Of a DNA stretch of 64,000 bases, positions 34,789 to 43,071 are shown piece after piece. The translations under genes and the position numbers were made by a program. Within the stretch, counting starts at the first letter, position 1, and each line of letters begins with the position of its first letter. The stretch is from Mycolicibacterium llatzerense (GTDB lineage: Bacteria > Actinomycetota > Actinomycetes > Mycobacteriales > Mycobacteriaceae). The notes below the pieces were generated by a model. It saw only the letters and a program-made list of their open reading frames with translations. It did not search any database and was not told where the DNA came from. The stretch spans positions 1-64,000 of the forward strand of contig NZ_JXST01000036.1 in NCBI RefSeq assembly GCF_000878195.1, in the 5' to 3' direction.

Positions 34789-35951
34789 TTTCGTCCCCCT
34801 CGCCCCCACGCTGACCTCAATCCTAGGTCGGTTGACCCGACGGAGCCGACCGCGGCGATGTCCTTGTGCAGCTGTGCTGGGTTGGGGACGGCCTTGGCGG
34901 CGTCGATGACGTCGTCGGTCTGCGTAAGTACCTGTTTGGCGATGATGTCGGCGCCTTCTTCGGCGATCTTCTTGGCTGCCCCGCCAGGGGTGAGCATGGT
35001 GGCCGTGTTGGCGATCGTGGAAACGACCCCCAGAGTGTGGTTGTCCGGCATGGCTTCTGCGGCGAGCTGCCGCCCAGCGGCACCGACGTTGACCGCTGCC
35101 GCGGCAATCGCGGCGGCACCGGCCGGCCCACCCACACCGGTCACCGCGACTGCGGCCCCCGCGACGATGACCGCGGCACTGGACTCCGTGCCGGCGATCG
35201 AGTCGAACACCCCACCGACATGCAGCGGCGGATCCACGAAAACCGGCCAGGCCGTGTCGGAGCGCGGATCGATGACCTCGGAGAACTGGTAGAGCCCGGG
35301 CCTCAGCCTGCGGACCACGTACGACGACGGCACGAGTTGTGCTGCGGCGTCGCGGGTTTCGGCGGGAGCGAACATCCCGATGGTTTCCGCCGTCGCGGTG
35401 GCCCGGTTGATGGTCACAAATCCGTCGGCATGGGCCAGCATCACCGTGTCGGCGGGCGTGCGCACGAATGTGGTGACCATCCGCACCCCGGTCGGGCTGT
35501 TGACGCGAGCCACCGTGCGGGTCCCGGTGCCGGTGTTCTCGGCCACGAAATCAAACCCCGCGCCGTGATCGGGGTAGACCATCGATCCGCTGCTCGTGCG
35601 TCGGGCGGTATCCAGACCGTCGGGGAGGACCAGCTGGACCGGTCCGGCCGGCGTCACCGAGGTCAGGCCTGCCACCGGATCGACAGGTAGTCCCGCGGTC
35701 CGCTGGTCGGGCGTCACCGCTGGGTTGGCGACCGTGATCGTGGTCGATCCGCTGAATGCCGCCGTCGCCGCGTCGGCGATTCGCTGCGCCAACGACGCGG
35801 CAGACTCACCTACAGGTTTTGAGCGGCCCGAACTGGCAAACCAATGCTGCCCGCCGATCGCGAGCGCGATCGTGGCCGCCAACGCCACCAGCACCGGCCA
35901 CCAGCGAGCAGCACGCCGCCACAGCCGGTCACCCGGCAGCGAATCACCCAC
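34785..35951 (-). CDS. Single-pass membrane protein of unknown function (first gene of AAA+ cassette)
   Basis: A 388-aa protein. The start is taken as GTG 35951, which places a single membrane anchor at residues 17-34 after a short Arg-rich cytoplasmic end (WRRAARWWP), so the bulk is extracytoplasmic. The middle is beta-rich. The C-terminal ~130 residues contain a glycine/alanine-rich hydrophobic stretch (AAVIVAGAAVAVTGVGGPAG) followed by charged helices, reminiscent of the hydrophobic pre-domain seen in some exported polymorphic proteins. It has no recognisable enzyme motif. It overlaps the ATPase gene by GTGA. The ThrE-like gene is divergent 156 bp away. It may be the client or sensor of the ATPase system. 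Confidence 0.7.
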   Translation of the reverse strand: MGDSLPGDRLWRRAARWWPVLVALAATIALAIGGQHWFASSGRSKPVGESAASLAQRIADAATAAFSGSTTITVANPAVTPDQRTAGLPVDPVAGLTSVTPAGPVQLVLPDGLDTARRTSSGSMVYPDHGAGFDFVAENTGTGTRTVARVNSPTGVRMVTTFVRTPADTVMLAHADGFVTINRATATAETIGMFAPAETRDAAAQLVPSSYVVRRLRPGLYQFSEVIDPRSDTAWPVFVDPPLHVGGVFDSIAGTESSAAVIVAGAAVAVTGVGGPAGAAAIAAAAVNVGAAGRQLAAEAMPDNHTLGVVSTIANTATMLTPGGAAKKIAEEGADIIAKQVLTQTDDVIDAAKAVPNPAQLHKDIAAVGSVGSTDLGLRSAWGRGGRK

Positions 35952-36107
35952 GCCCAATTCCCCCTGTGCACAACAGAACCCCCGCCCATCCACGACGACG
36001 AGCCTGTCCAAGGTGTAGTCGGCGGACCGCCACACAACCGAACGCCGCCGACCGGTGATCTAGCCCACTGGCAATGCGGCCCCACCTTTGGGACCTACGC
36101 TGCTGGT

Positions 36108-37505
36108 GTGACACTGCGTGATCGCGTCGCCTCCGCGCGACGCCGCATACTCGGCGACCGGCCGTCGACCGCAGACACCGCGGGCCTGCCCGTCATCACG
36201 TCGGCGCAGCCCATCGACCTGAGCGACGAACATGCCGTCACCGAGGTCGTGGAGCTGGCGATGAACGTCGGCGAGGTGCTGCTGGATTCGGGCACCGGCG
36301 CCATCGACACCAGCAAGCAGATCGCCTTCGTCGCCGCCACCTACGGCCTGCCCGACTGCGCCGTCGACGTCACCTACAACGCCATCCACGTCTCCGCCAG
36401 GCGCGGTCCGGGCCTGCCGCCCACCAACTACATGCGCACGGTGAAATACCGTTCGCTGGACTACACGCGTCTCGAACAGGTCGACACACTGCTCCGGCGG
36501 ATCGGCCGCGGGCATCTCGGCCTCAAGCCCGCCCGCGCGGCGCTCGATTACATCGTCGCCGCCGACCATCCGTACTCGCGCAAGGTCGCACTGTCCGGCT
36601 GGGCGCTGATGGCTGCCGCGGTGACGCTCATGCTCGGCGGCAGCCCGACGCTCGCCATCGTCTCGTTCGTCACCACCGCCGCGATCTACGGCACCAACGT
36701 CGCGCTCGGCAAGCTCGGCCTGCCCTATTTCTTCCAGCAGGTCATGGGTGGTTTCATGGCGACGGTACCGGCCGCGTTCATCTACAAGCTGGCCATCGAG
36801 CACAGCGCCGTCGTCGCGCCGTACCGCATCATCGTGTCCGGCATCATCGTGCTGATGGCCGGGCTGTCGCTCGTCGGTTCGGTGCAGGACGCCATCACGG
36901 GTGCGCCCGTCACAGCGGCCGGACGCTTCATCGAGGTCATGGTCTACACCGCGGGCCTGGTCGGCGGGGTGGGCATCGCGCTGCGGCTCACCTCCGCCCT
37001 CGGCGCCAGCCTGCCGCCGATGCAGCAGGAGGTGTTCCCCTACGCACCGCTGCCGATCATGGTGCTCACCGGCGGCCTCGCGGCCGCGGCCTTCGCCCTC
37101 GCCAGCTACGCCTCCCTCAAGGCGCTGGCCACCTCGTTCGCGTCGGGCGCCGTCGGGGCCGGATTGGTCGGGACGATCCTGGACGCGGGGCTGGGTCCGA
37201 TCGTGGCCTCGGCGGTCGCCGCCACGGTCGTCGGCCTCGCCGGTGGCCTCCTCGCCCGGCGCGCGGTGGTCCCGCCGATCATCGTGTCCGTCGCCGGCAT
37301 CACGCCCCTGGTGCCCGGTCTCGCGGTCTATCGCGGGCTGTCCGAGATCATGGCCGGCCAGACGCTGGCGGCCATCTCCAACCTGTTCACCGCCGTCATG
37401 GTCGGCTGCACGCTCGCTGCCGGGGTGACGCTCGGCGAATGGGTGGCGCGCACCATGCGACGCCCGCGACTTCCCCGCCGACTGCTCGGCCCGCGCGTAG
37501 CGTAG
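36108..37505 (+). CDS. ThrE-family threonine/serine exporter
   Basis: A 465-aa protein with the two-part ThrE architecture: an N-terminal cytoplasmic domain (about 30-160) and a C-terminal half of about ten hydrophobic helices (from ALSGWALMAAAVTLML). The segment VGEVLLDSGTGAIDTS is typical. Family members export L-threonine and L-serine. TACGCT (36096-36101) lies 6 nt before the GTG at 36108, so the mRNA is probably leaderless. It diverges from the AAA+ cassette. Confidence 0.87.
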   Translation: MTLRDRVASARRRILGDRPSTADTAGLPVITSAQPIDLSDEHAVTEVVELAMNVGEVLLDSGTGAIDTSKQIAFVAATYGLPDCAVDVTYNAIHVSARRGPGLPPTNYMRTVKYRSLDYTRLEQVDTLLRRIGRGHLGLKPARAALDYIVAADHPYSRKVALSGWALMAAAVTLMLGGSPTLAIVSFVTTAAIYGTNVALGKLGLPYFFQQVMGGFMATVPAAFIYKLAIEHSAVVAPYRIIVSGIIVLMAGLSLVGSVQDAITGAPVTAAGRFIEVMVYTAGLVGGVGIALRLTSALGASLPPMQQEVFPYAPLPIMVLTGGLAAAAFALASYASLKALATSFASGAVGAGLVGTILDAGLGPIVASAVAATVVGLAGGLLARRAVVPPIIVSVAGITPLVPGLAVYRGLSEIMAGQTLAAISNLFTAVMVGCTLAAGVTLGEWVARTMRRPRLPRRLLGPRVA

Positions 37506-37511
37506 GGCGCC

Positions 37512-37877
37512 ATGTCCGAAACCGGAATCTGGATCGCCTGGGGGCTGCCCACCCAGGGACGGGAACTCCAGGCACTCGCGGCCCTGCGCGATGCCCGTGG
37601 CTACCTGCAGGCACTCGTCGACGACGGCCGGATCGAAGAGTTCGACGTCACGGTGCTACGCCCACAGACCACGGAATTGGGTGGCTTCATCCATCTCAAG
37701 GGCACCCGCGTGCAGATCGACATCCTGCGCCGCACGGGGGATTTCGAGCGCTGGGCCACCGGCATCCAGCTGATCGCCGACCGGGTCGCCTTCGTCGACA
37801 GTTGGGTCGACCGGGGCATCGATCACGCCATCGAGTTGTACGAGGACGCACTGCGGGAAGCCGGCCTGCTCCGCTGA
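37512..37877 (+). CDS. Small conserved protein of unknown function
   Basis: A 121-aa soluble protein with alternating beta and alpha segments (WIAWGLPTQG, GGFIHLKGTRVQIDILRR) that looks like a ferredoxin-like alpha/beta barrel, but I cannot assign a family. TAGCGT (37498-37503) overlaps the end of the ThrE gene and is 8 nt from the ATG, so it may have its own short-leader transcript. It lies 6 nt after the ThrE stop, so co-transcription is equally possible. Confidence 0.7.
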   Translation: MSETGIWIAWGLPTQGRELQALAALRDARGYLQALVDDGRIEEFDVTVLRPQTTELGGFIHLKGTRVQIDILRRTGDFERWATGIQLIADRVAFVDSWVDRGIDHAIELYEDALREAGLLR

Positions 37878-37928
37878 CGGTATCGACACGGACACAACCC
37901 GCTCAAACTCACCCGCTGCGCGTCCCCA

Positions 37929-37961
37929 TGTTGTTCCATAGGTTAATTAGCTGGAACAACA
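37929..37961 (+). promoter_or_regulatory. Inverted repeat upstream of the DUF4185 gene
   Basis: TGTTGTTCCA (37929-37938) and TGGAACAACA (37952-37961) are perfect 10-nt reverse complements separated by 13 nt containing TAATTAG. The right arm ends immediately before GGGAG (37962-37966), the ribosome-binding site of the gene at 37972. It could be an operator over the promoter or an mRNA hairpin controlling initiation. Confidence 0.55.
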
Positions 37962-37971
37962 GGGAGACACG

Positions 37972-39951
37972 ATGAGCGCCGCAAGATACGTCGGCCGCGT
38001 CGGAAGACTCGCCGTCGCGCTCGGCATCGGGACCGCGATCGCCTCCGGTCAGGGCGCCGCATGGGCCGACCAGACCACCACCGGCGCGCCCGCCGGTCCA
38101 GCAACAGCTTCCGCGGGCGAAAGCTCCGGGGTCTCTGGCACCTCGGGCAACCCGACCAAGCCACGTCGCGGCAAGACCAAGCCCACGAAGGACGACGACA
38201 AGACCGAGACACCGGCTGCGGGGACCACCGACGGCACCTCGTCCGACCCCAAGGCGGAAACCAAGCCCGACAAACCGGCCAAGGGCCGCGACCGCGGGAC
38301 GCAGCCGCCGGCCGTCAAGCCGCCAAAAGCCCCCAAACCCCCACGGCTGACCCCGGATAAGCCCGCCACCGCCAAGCCGGCCGCCGCCGCCCCGCAGACC
38401 ACGGCACCCAAGCCCGTCAGCGTGGCCGCCGTCGCGCAGACGGTCATGAAGGTCACCACCAGCGCGGTCACGACGTCACCGAGTCCCGTCAGCGCGACGA
38501 CGAACCTGCTCACGCCGAACGTCACCGCACCCACCGCCAAGGCGCTCAATCCCGTGGCTGCTGTGATGAAAGCCGTTTCCGGCGCGCTGAATTGGGCGTT
38601 CAACCCGGCAGGCAGTCCGACCCAGCCGACCCTGGCGTGGACCGTGCTGGCGTTCGCCCGCAAAGAGATCGACAACCTCCTGACGGCGATCAAGCCGCAG
38701 AACATCGTCAGCGCCCTCACCACCACCGGCCAGGTGCTGAGCAATCCCCTGGCCGCGGTCACGGCAGCCATGAACCCCCGGCCGGCCTTCCCCACGCCAG
38801 GTCAACAGCTCAGTCCCTCAACGAGTTTCGTCGACTGGGTGACGGGAAACTTCGCCCCCAATGACACCTTGAATCGGTTCGGCGTCTGGGGTACTGACGT
38901 CGGCACCGTGTGGGACAACGGAATTGCCGACGATCCCAGCACGCCTATCAACGAGCACCAGGTGCTGATGGCTTTCGGTGACACCTTCAGTGGTCCCAAC
39001 ATGACCGGGAACTGGCTGAACAACATCCTTTTCCGGTCGTCGGACACCAACCTCGCCGACGGTATTTCGATCCCGGCCGGCCAGTGGTTGAACGGCAACA
39101 TGTTCGGCGGTACGCCGCTATCGTCGCCGACGACGGCACGCCAGATCATCCTGCCCGCCAAACTGCCCGCGGGCCTGCCGTCCGGCGTGACGCTGATCCC
39201 GACCTCCGGCATCTCGGTGCCGACGCCGGGCACCCAGTTCGGGGCCACCCAGTACCTGAGCTTCATGTCGGTCAAGCAGTGGGGCGCGCCAGGCCAGTGG
39301 ACGACGAACTACTCGGCGATGGCCTACTCGACCGATAACGGCGAGAACTGGTCCATCGCACCGCAGAGCGTCCGGCAGAACTGGGGCGGCAACGCCAATT
39401 TCCAGCAGGCGGCCCTGGTACGCCCGGGCGACGGCTACGTCTACTCGTACGGCACCCCGAACGGCCGCGGCGGCGCTGCCTACGTGTCGCGGGTCGCCGA
39501 GGCCGACATCCTCGACGCGTCCAAGTACGAGTACTACAACAAGGGCAGCGCCGGCGGCTGGTTCGGCATCGGTGCGATCAAACAAGGCTGGTACAAGGAC
39601 CCGGCGAAGGCCGGCGTGGTGTTCGGCCAGGACACCGGGGCGTGCGGTGTCGCCAAGGCCGGCAACCACGTCAGCGAAATGTCGGTGCAGTACAACCCGA
39701 CGCTCGGCAAGTACGTCACGCTCTACGCCGACCAGTTCAACAACGTCGTGCTGCGCACCGCGGATACTCCGCAGGGCACCTGGTCTGCGGCCACCGTGCT
39801 GATGCCGCAACAGAATGGCGGCATCTACGCGCCCATGATGCAGCCCTGGTCGCCGTCGACCCTGGGCACCGGAACCGACCTGTATTGGAATCTCTCGTTG
39901 TGGAGTGAGTACAACGTCATGCTGATGAAGACCGACCTCACCAAGCTGTAG
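37972..39951 (+). CDS. Secreted DUF4185-domain protein
   Basis: A 659-aa exported protein. The N-terminal signal peptide ends near AWADQ (residues 1-33). A long Pro/Lys/Thr-rich, probably disordered linker follows (about 34-150). The C-terminal part from about residue 275 has the DUF4185 pattern (GVWGTDVGTVWDNG, MAFGDTFSGPNMTGNW, FVQQ-like loops and repeated W-containing beta strands), a fold related to five-bladed propeller glycosidases. The catalytic function is not established. The ATG has GGGAG 5 nt upstream and an inverted repeat abuts it. A small exported protein gene follows after 2 nt. Confidence 0.85.
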   Translation: MSAARYVGRVGRLAVALGIGTAIASGQGAAWADQTTTGAPAGPATASAGESSGVSGTSGNPTKPRRGKTKPTKDDDKTETPAAGTTDGTSSDPKAETKPDKPAKGRDRGTQPPAVKPPKAPKPPRLTPDKPATAKPAAAAPQTTAPKPVSVAAVAQTVMKVTTSAVTTSPSPVSATTNLLTPNVTAPTAKALNPVAAVMKAVSGALNWAFNPAGSPTQPTLAWTVLAFARKEIDNLLTAIKPQNIVSALTTTGQVLSNPLAAVTAAMNPRPAFPTPGQQLSPSTSFVDWVTGNFAPNDTLNRFGVWGTDVGTVWDNGIADDPSTPINEHQVLMAFGDTFSGPNMTGNWLNNILFRSSDTNLADGISIPAGQWLNGNMFGGTPLSSPTTARQIILPAKLPAGLPSGVTLIPTSGISVPTPGTQFGATQYLSFMSVKQWGAPGQWTTNYSAMAYSTDNGENWSIAPQSVRQNWGGNANFQQAALVRPGDGYVYSYGTPNGRGGAAYVSRVAEADILDASKYEYYNKGSAGGWFGIGAIKQGWYKDPAKAGVVFGQDTGACGVAKAGNHVSEMSVQYNPTLGKYVTLYADQFNNVVLRTADTPQGTWSAATVLMPQQNGGIYAPMMQPWSPSTLGTGTDLYWNLSLWSEYNVMLMKTDLTKL

Positions 39952-39953
39952 CC

Positions 39954-40448
39954 GTGATCCGCGCGACCATCCTGACCGCAGCCGTTGTTGCCCTGGCGAC
40001 CGCGCTGGCGCCCCTGTGCGCGGCTGATCCCGTTGCACCGCAACAGGATCAGCTGTGTCCGCCGACTGCCGACGAGGCCACCACCATGCCGACGACGCCG
40101 TCGCCGGCATCGGGAGCCAATACCCCACTGCAGTGTCACGAAGGCCGCTGGCAGCCGGTCGCACTGCCCGCCCAACCCAGCGACCGCTGGTGGAGCACCG
40201 GCCCGGCCATCGCACTGCACGGCCAGGGCATGCGCAATCCGAACCTGATGTCCGGCAAGTGGAGTGGCACCCCGCTGGCCGCCGGGAACCAGTGTCACGT
40301 GGCCCAGCGCGCGGTGATCAGTGCCGGCGTGGTCAGCGCGCCGGTGGCGACCGACGGCGCGCCTGACCAGACCCTGTACTTCGATGTCGCACCGACCGCC
40401 TCCACCGTGGAGTTTTCGGGCTACTGCCTCTGGACACGGCTCGGCTGA
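39954..40448 (+). CDS. Small exported protein of unknown function
   Basis: A 164-aa protein with a Sec signal peptide (MIRATILTAAVVALATALAPLCAADP, cleavage near residue 23-24), a Pro/Thr-rich stretch and a C-terminal beta-rich domain with several cysteines able to form disulfides. The GTG at 39954 starts 2 nt after the DUF4185 stop, so the two are co-transcribed and may act together outside the cell. I do not recognise the family. Confidence 0.7.
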   Translation: MIRATILTAAVVALATALAPLCAADPVAPQQDQLCPPTADEATTMPTTPSPASGANTPLQCHEGRWQPVALPAQPSDRWWSTGPAIALHGQGMRNPNLMSGKWSGTPLAAGNQCHVAQRAVISAGVVSAPVATDGAPDQTLYFDVAPTASTVEFSGYCLWTRLG

Positions 40449-40449
40449 G

Positions 40450-42357
40450 CTACGGCGCCATCTCGTACCGGCCGGCCAGGTCCCGCACGGTACGCACCAT
40501 GCGCTCGAAGCGATCCGGGTCGCCCACGGGTTCCGCGATGAGGTCCAGTGCCAGCTTCTTCTGCGCGGCGGTCGCGCTGGTCTTGCAGTGCAGCGCGGCG
40601 GCGTGCCGCGAGAAGTCGGTGACCAGGACCTCGAACAGCTGGTCCAGCACGTCGTCGTCGGTGCCGTCGATCGCGGCCTGTTCCAGGATCAGCTGCGCGT
40701 AGGGCAGCAGGGTGAACAGCTCACCGATCGAGAACAGGAAGTCGACGTCGTCCTGCTGCTGAGCAGTCGGCGTCGCCGCCGCCAGCAACGTCTGGAAACC
40801 GTTGGCCTGCTTGAGGAAGACCGCGACATTCGGCAGATGCGCGAACTCCTGTAGCACGTCACGCCAGTCCGCGAAGGCGACCCGGCCCAGACCGCGGCTG
40901 GGGCCCTGTGCGAACAGGAAGTCGTCATTGGTGAAGTCACGACGGCGGCGCACCTGCGGCAACTGTTCGGTGCGTAATGCCTTCGGGGCCTTCGGTATCC
41001 GAGCGATCTGCGGCACCACGGCCGAACCGGCCGCGCGCAGGCCGTTGGCCACGGCACGCGTCGCCGCGTTCGGCGAATACTCCACGGGAAGCTGCTGCAG
41101 CGCCAGCAGGCCGGCGTCGGCGGGACGGAACATGAAGTTCTGCATGAACTTCAGCGAGAGCGCCATGTTGACGTGGACGGTGCCCTCGAGGCGGGGCAGG
41201 CCCACCGAACCCAGCAGCGCCATCGGGAAGAACATGTCGTTCTCGAAGCCGCGCGCGGCGATGGTGTCCGACAGCAGCGTGACGATCTTCTCGCCCTCGC
41301 GGGTGACGGTCATCTTCTCGATGGCGTTGAACAGCAGGTACCGGCGATCGGCGGCCGACGCCGACCGCATGTAGTCGATGGCACGCTCGCTGTAGAGCTT
41401 CATGCCGGCCAGCCGGGCGTAGGCCTCGGTGAGCATGCGGCGAATCTGCGGGAACTCGGTGACGTGCTGCCCGAACAGGATTCGGTTCTCGGCGTGGGTG
41501 ATGGCCTCGTACATGGCGTGCTCGCAGGTGCCGATGGCACCGAATCCGAGGTTGAACTTACCGATGTTGACGGTGTTGATCGCGGCGTGGAACGCGCCCT
41601 TGCCGGCGTGCAGGATGTCGTCGTCGGAGACCGCGTAGTCCTCGAGATCGAAAGCGGCGACGTACATCTGACCGTTGACGACGTTCTTGCGCAGCTTGTA
41701 GTCGGCATGCTGGCTGTCGGCCGCGAAGAAGAGATACCCCTCGAAATCCTCGTCGGGCTTGCCGCCGTCGAGCGCGGTCGAGCTGTCCAGGATCGGCTTG
41801 TCGGCACGGCGACCGAACACCGACACCATGCGGGCCAGGTTGCCGTTGCCGATGTAGTACTTGCCGCCGTTGGCGCGGTAGCCGTCCTGAACAGGCGTCA
41901 GCACCATGTCCGTGGAGTACACGTCGGCGCCGTGTTCCTTTTCCGACAGGCCGAACGCGAAGATCTCGCCAGCCTCCAGGAGATCGGCGGCGCGCTTGCG
42001 GGCCGCGGCGTTCGACGACTGCCAGATGGGGCCCAGCCCGAGGATGGTGACCTGCCAGACGTACCAGTACTGCATGCCGTAGAAGCCCAGGATCTCGCTG
42101 AACACGGCGTTGCGCGCGGTGTCCCACCGCTTGTCCGGATCGCCGCCGGCCTCCGACGCGGGCGTCAGGAAGGTCGCGAAAACCCTTTCCTTCTTGAGGA
42201 ATTCGATGAACTCGGCGTACCAGACGCGGTCCCGGTCCTGCTGCGTCAGCCAAGACTTGCCGTGGCTCTCGAAGAACTCGATGGTCGCCGAGAAGATCTG
42301 CTGGGTCCGCTCGTCGAAGTCGGCGAAGTCCGGCTTGTGCGGGTTGAGCATGGTCAT
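40450..42357 (-). CDS. Acyl-CoA dehydrogenase/oxidase-like flavoprotein
   Basis: A 635-aa acyl-CoA dehydrogenase-superfamily protein. The N-terminal helical domain precedes the middle beta domain (FGLSEKEHGADVYSTDMVL, where the substrate-binding strand lies), followed by the C-terminal helical FAD domain and an extra ~150-residue helical tail as in acyl-CoA oxidases and large FadE proteins. AGGA lies 9 nt before ATG 42357; ATG 42351 is a second option. It diverges from a TetR gene with an operator-like palindrome between, so repression by that TetR is likely. It converges on the small exported protein gene with a 1-nt gap. Confidence 0.85.
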   Translation of the reverse strand: MTMLNPHKPDFADFDERTQQIFSATIEFFESHGKSWLTQQDRDRVWYAEFIEFLKKERVFATFLTPASEAGGDPDKRWDTARNAVFSEILGFYGMQYWYVWQVTILGLGPIWQSSNAAARKRAADLLEAGEIFAFGLSEKEHGADVYSTDMVLTPVQDGYRANGGKYYIGNGNLARMVSVFGRRADKPILDSSTALDGGKPDEDFEGYLFFAADSQHADYKLRKNVVNGQMYVAAFDLEDYAVSDDDILHAGKGAFHAAINTVNIGKFNLGFGAIGTCEHAMYEAITHAENRILFGQHVTEFPQIRRMLTEAYARLAGMKLYSERAIDYMRSASAADRRYLLFNAIEKMTVTREGEKIVTLLSDTIAARGFENDMFFPMALLGSVGLPRLEGTVHVNMALSLKFMQNFMFRPADAGLLALQQLPVEYSPNAATRAVANGLRAAGSAVVPQIARIPKAPKALRTEQLPQVRRRRDFTNDDFLFAQGPSRGLGRVAFADWRDVLQEFAHLPNVAVFLKQANGFQTLLAAATPTAQQQDDVDFLFSIGELFTLLPYAQLILEQAAIDGTDDDVLDQLFEVLVTDFSRHAAALHCKTSATAAQKKLALDLIAEPVGDPDRFERMVRTVRDLAGRYEMAP

Positions 42358-42386
42358 GTGGGCAAATCCTACAGAAATGAAGCAAA

Positions 42387-42406
42387 ATTATTCAAGCGAG
42401 AATAAT
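42387..42406. promoter_or_regulatory. Operator-like palindrome ATTATTC-N6-GAATAAT
   Basis: Arms 42387-42393 and 42400-42406 are perfect 7-nt reverse complements. The site lies between the divergent FadE-like and TetR genes, just upstream of the TetR -10 hexamer TACATT (42412-42417), covering the -35 region of that promoter. Confidence 0.65.
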
Positions 42407-42424
42407 CCTGCTACATTCGGATGC

Positions 42425-43057
42425 GTGACCACCGATGCCGCAACGAAGCCGCGGGAGCGGGCTGCCCACCTGGGCCCCGAGCGCCGGCGGCCGCAGATCC
42501 TCGATGCCGCGTTGCAGATCGCGGCCGAATCCGGCACCGCGGCAGTGACCATCGGCGCGGTGGCCAAACACCTCAGCGTCACCCGCCCGGTGGTGTACTC
42601 GTGTTTCAGCGACCGGGTGGAACTCCTTGCCGCGCTGCTGGATCGGGAAGGCGAATCCCTCCGGGAGACCCTGTTGGCGGCGCTGCACACCGGCCGCGGC
42701 GACGACCCGGAAGCCGCCTTCATCGACGGGTACCGCGCACTGCTGCACGCCGTCGAGGACCAGCCGGACACCTGGCGTTTCGTGTACCTGGCGCACGTCG
42801 ATCCCGCGGTTGCCGACATGGTCGCGGCAACGCGTCGTGCCCTCACCGCCAGCTCCTCGCGCTGGATCGCCCCGGCGCTGACCACGTGGTGGCAGACCGC
42901 CGATCTCAATCGCAAGATGCCGATCCTGACCGAACTGTTCGTGTCATCGAGCGAGGCCGCGGTCCGGTCCCTGCTGGACCCCGAGAACGACTGGGACGCA
43001 GACAGTCTCGGCGAGTTTTACGGACGACTCATGTGCCGCGCGTTCGCGGCAGCCTAG
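42425..43057 (+). CDS. TetR-family regulator, divergent from the FadE-like gene
   Basis: A 210-aa TetR regulator. The helix-turn-helix is RRPQILDAALQIAAESG to HLSVTRPVVYSCFSDRVELL (about 20-65). The GTG at 42425 is preceded by TACATT with a 7-nt spacer, so a leaderless start is likely. It is followed after 14 nt by the MpaB-like gene, with which it is probably co-transcribed. The regulated targets are expected to be the FadE-like flavoprotein and its own operon. Confidence 0.88.
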   Translation: MTTDAATKPRERAAHLGPERRRPQILDAALQIAAESGTAAVTIGAVAKHLSVTRPVVYSCFSDRVELLAALLDREGESLRETLLAALHTGRGDDPEAAFIDGYRALLHAVEDQPDTWRFVYLAHVDPAVADMVAATRRALTASSSRWIAPALTTWWQTADLNRKMPILTELFVSSSEAAVRSLLDPENDWDADSLGEFYGRLMCRAFAAA

Positions 43058-43071
43058 TAAGGAGAAACGAC

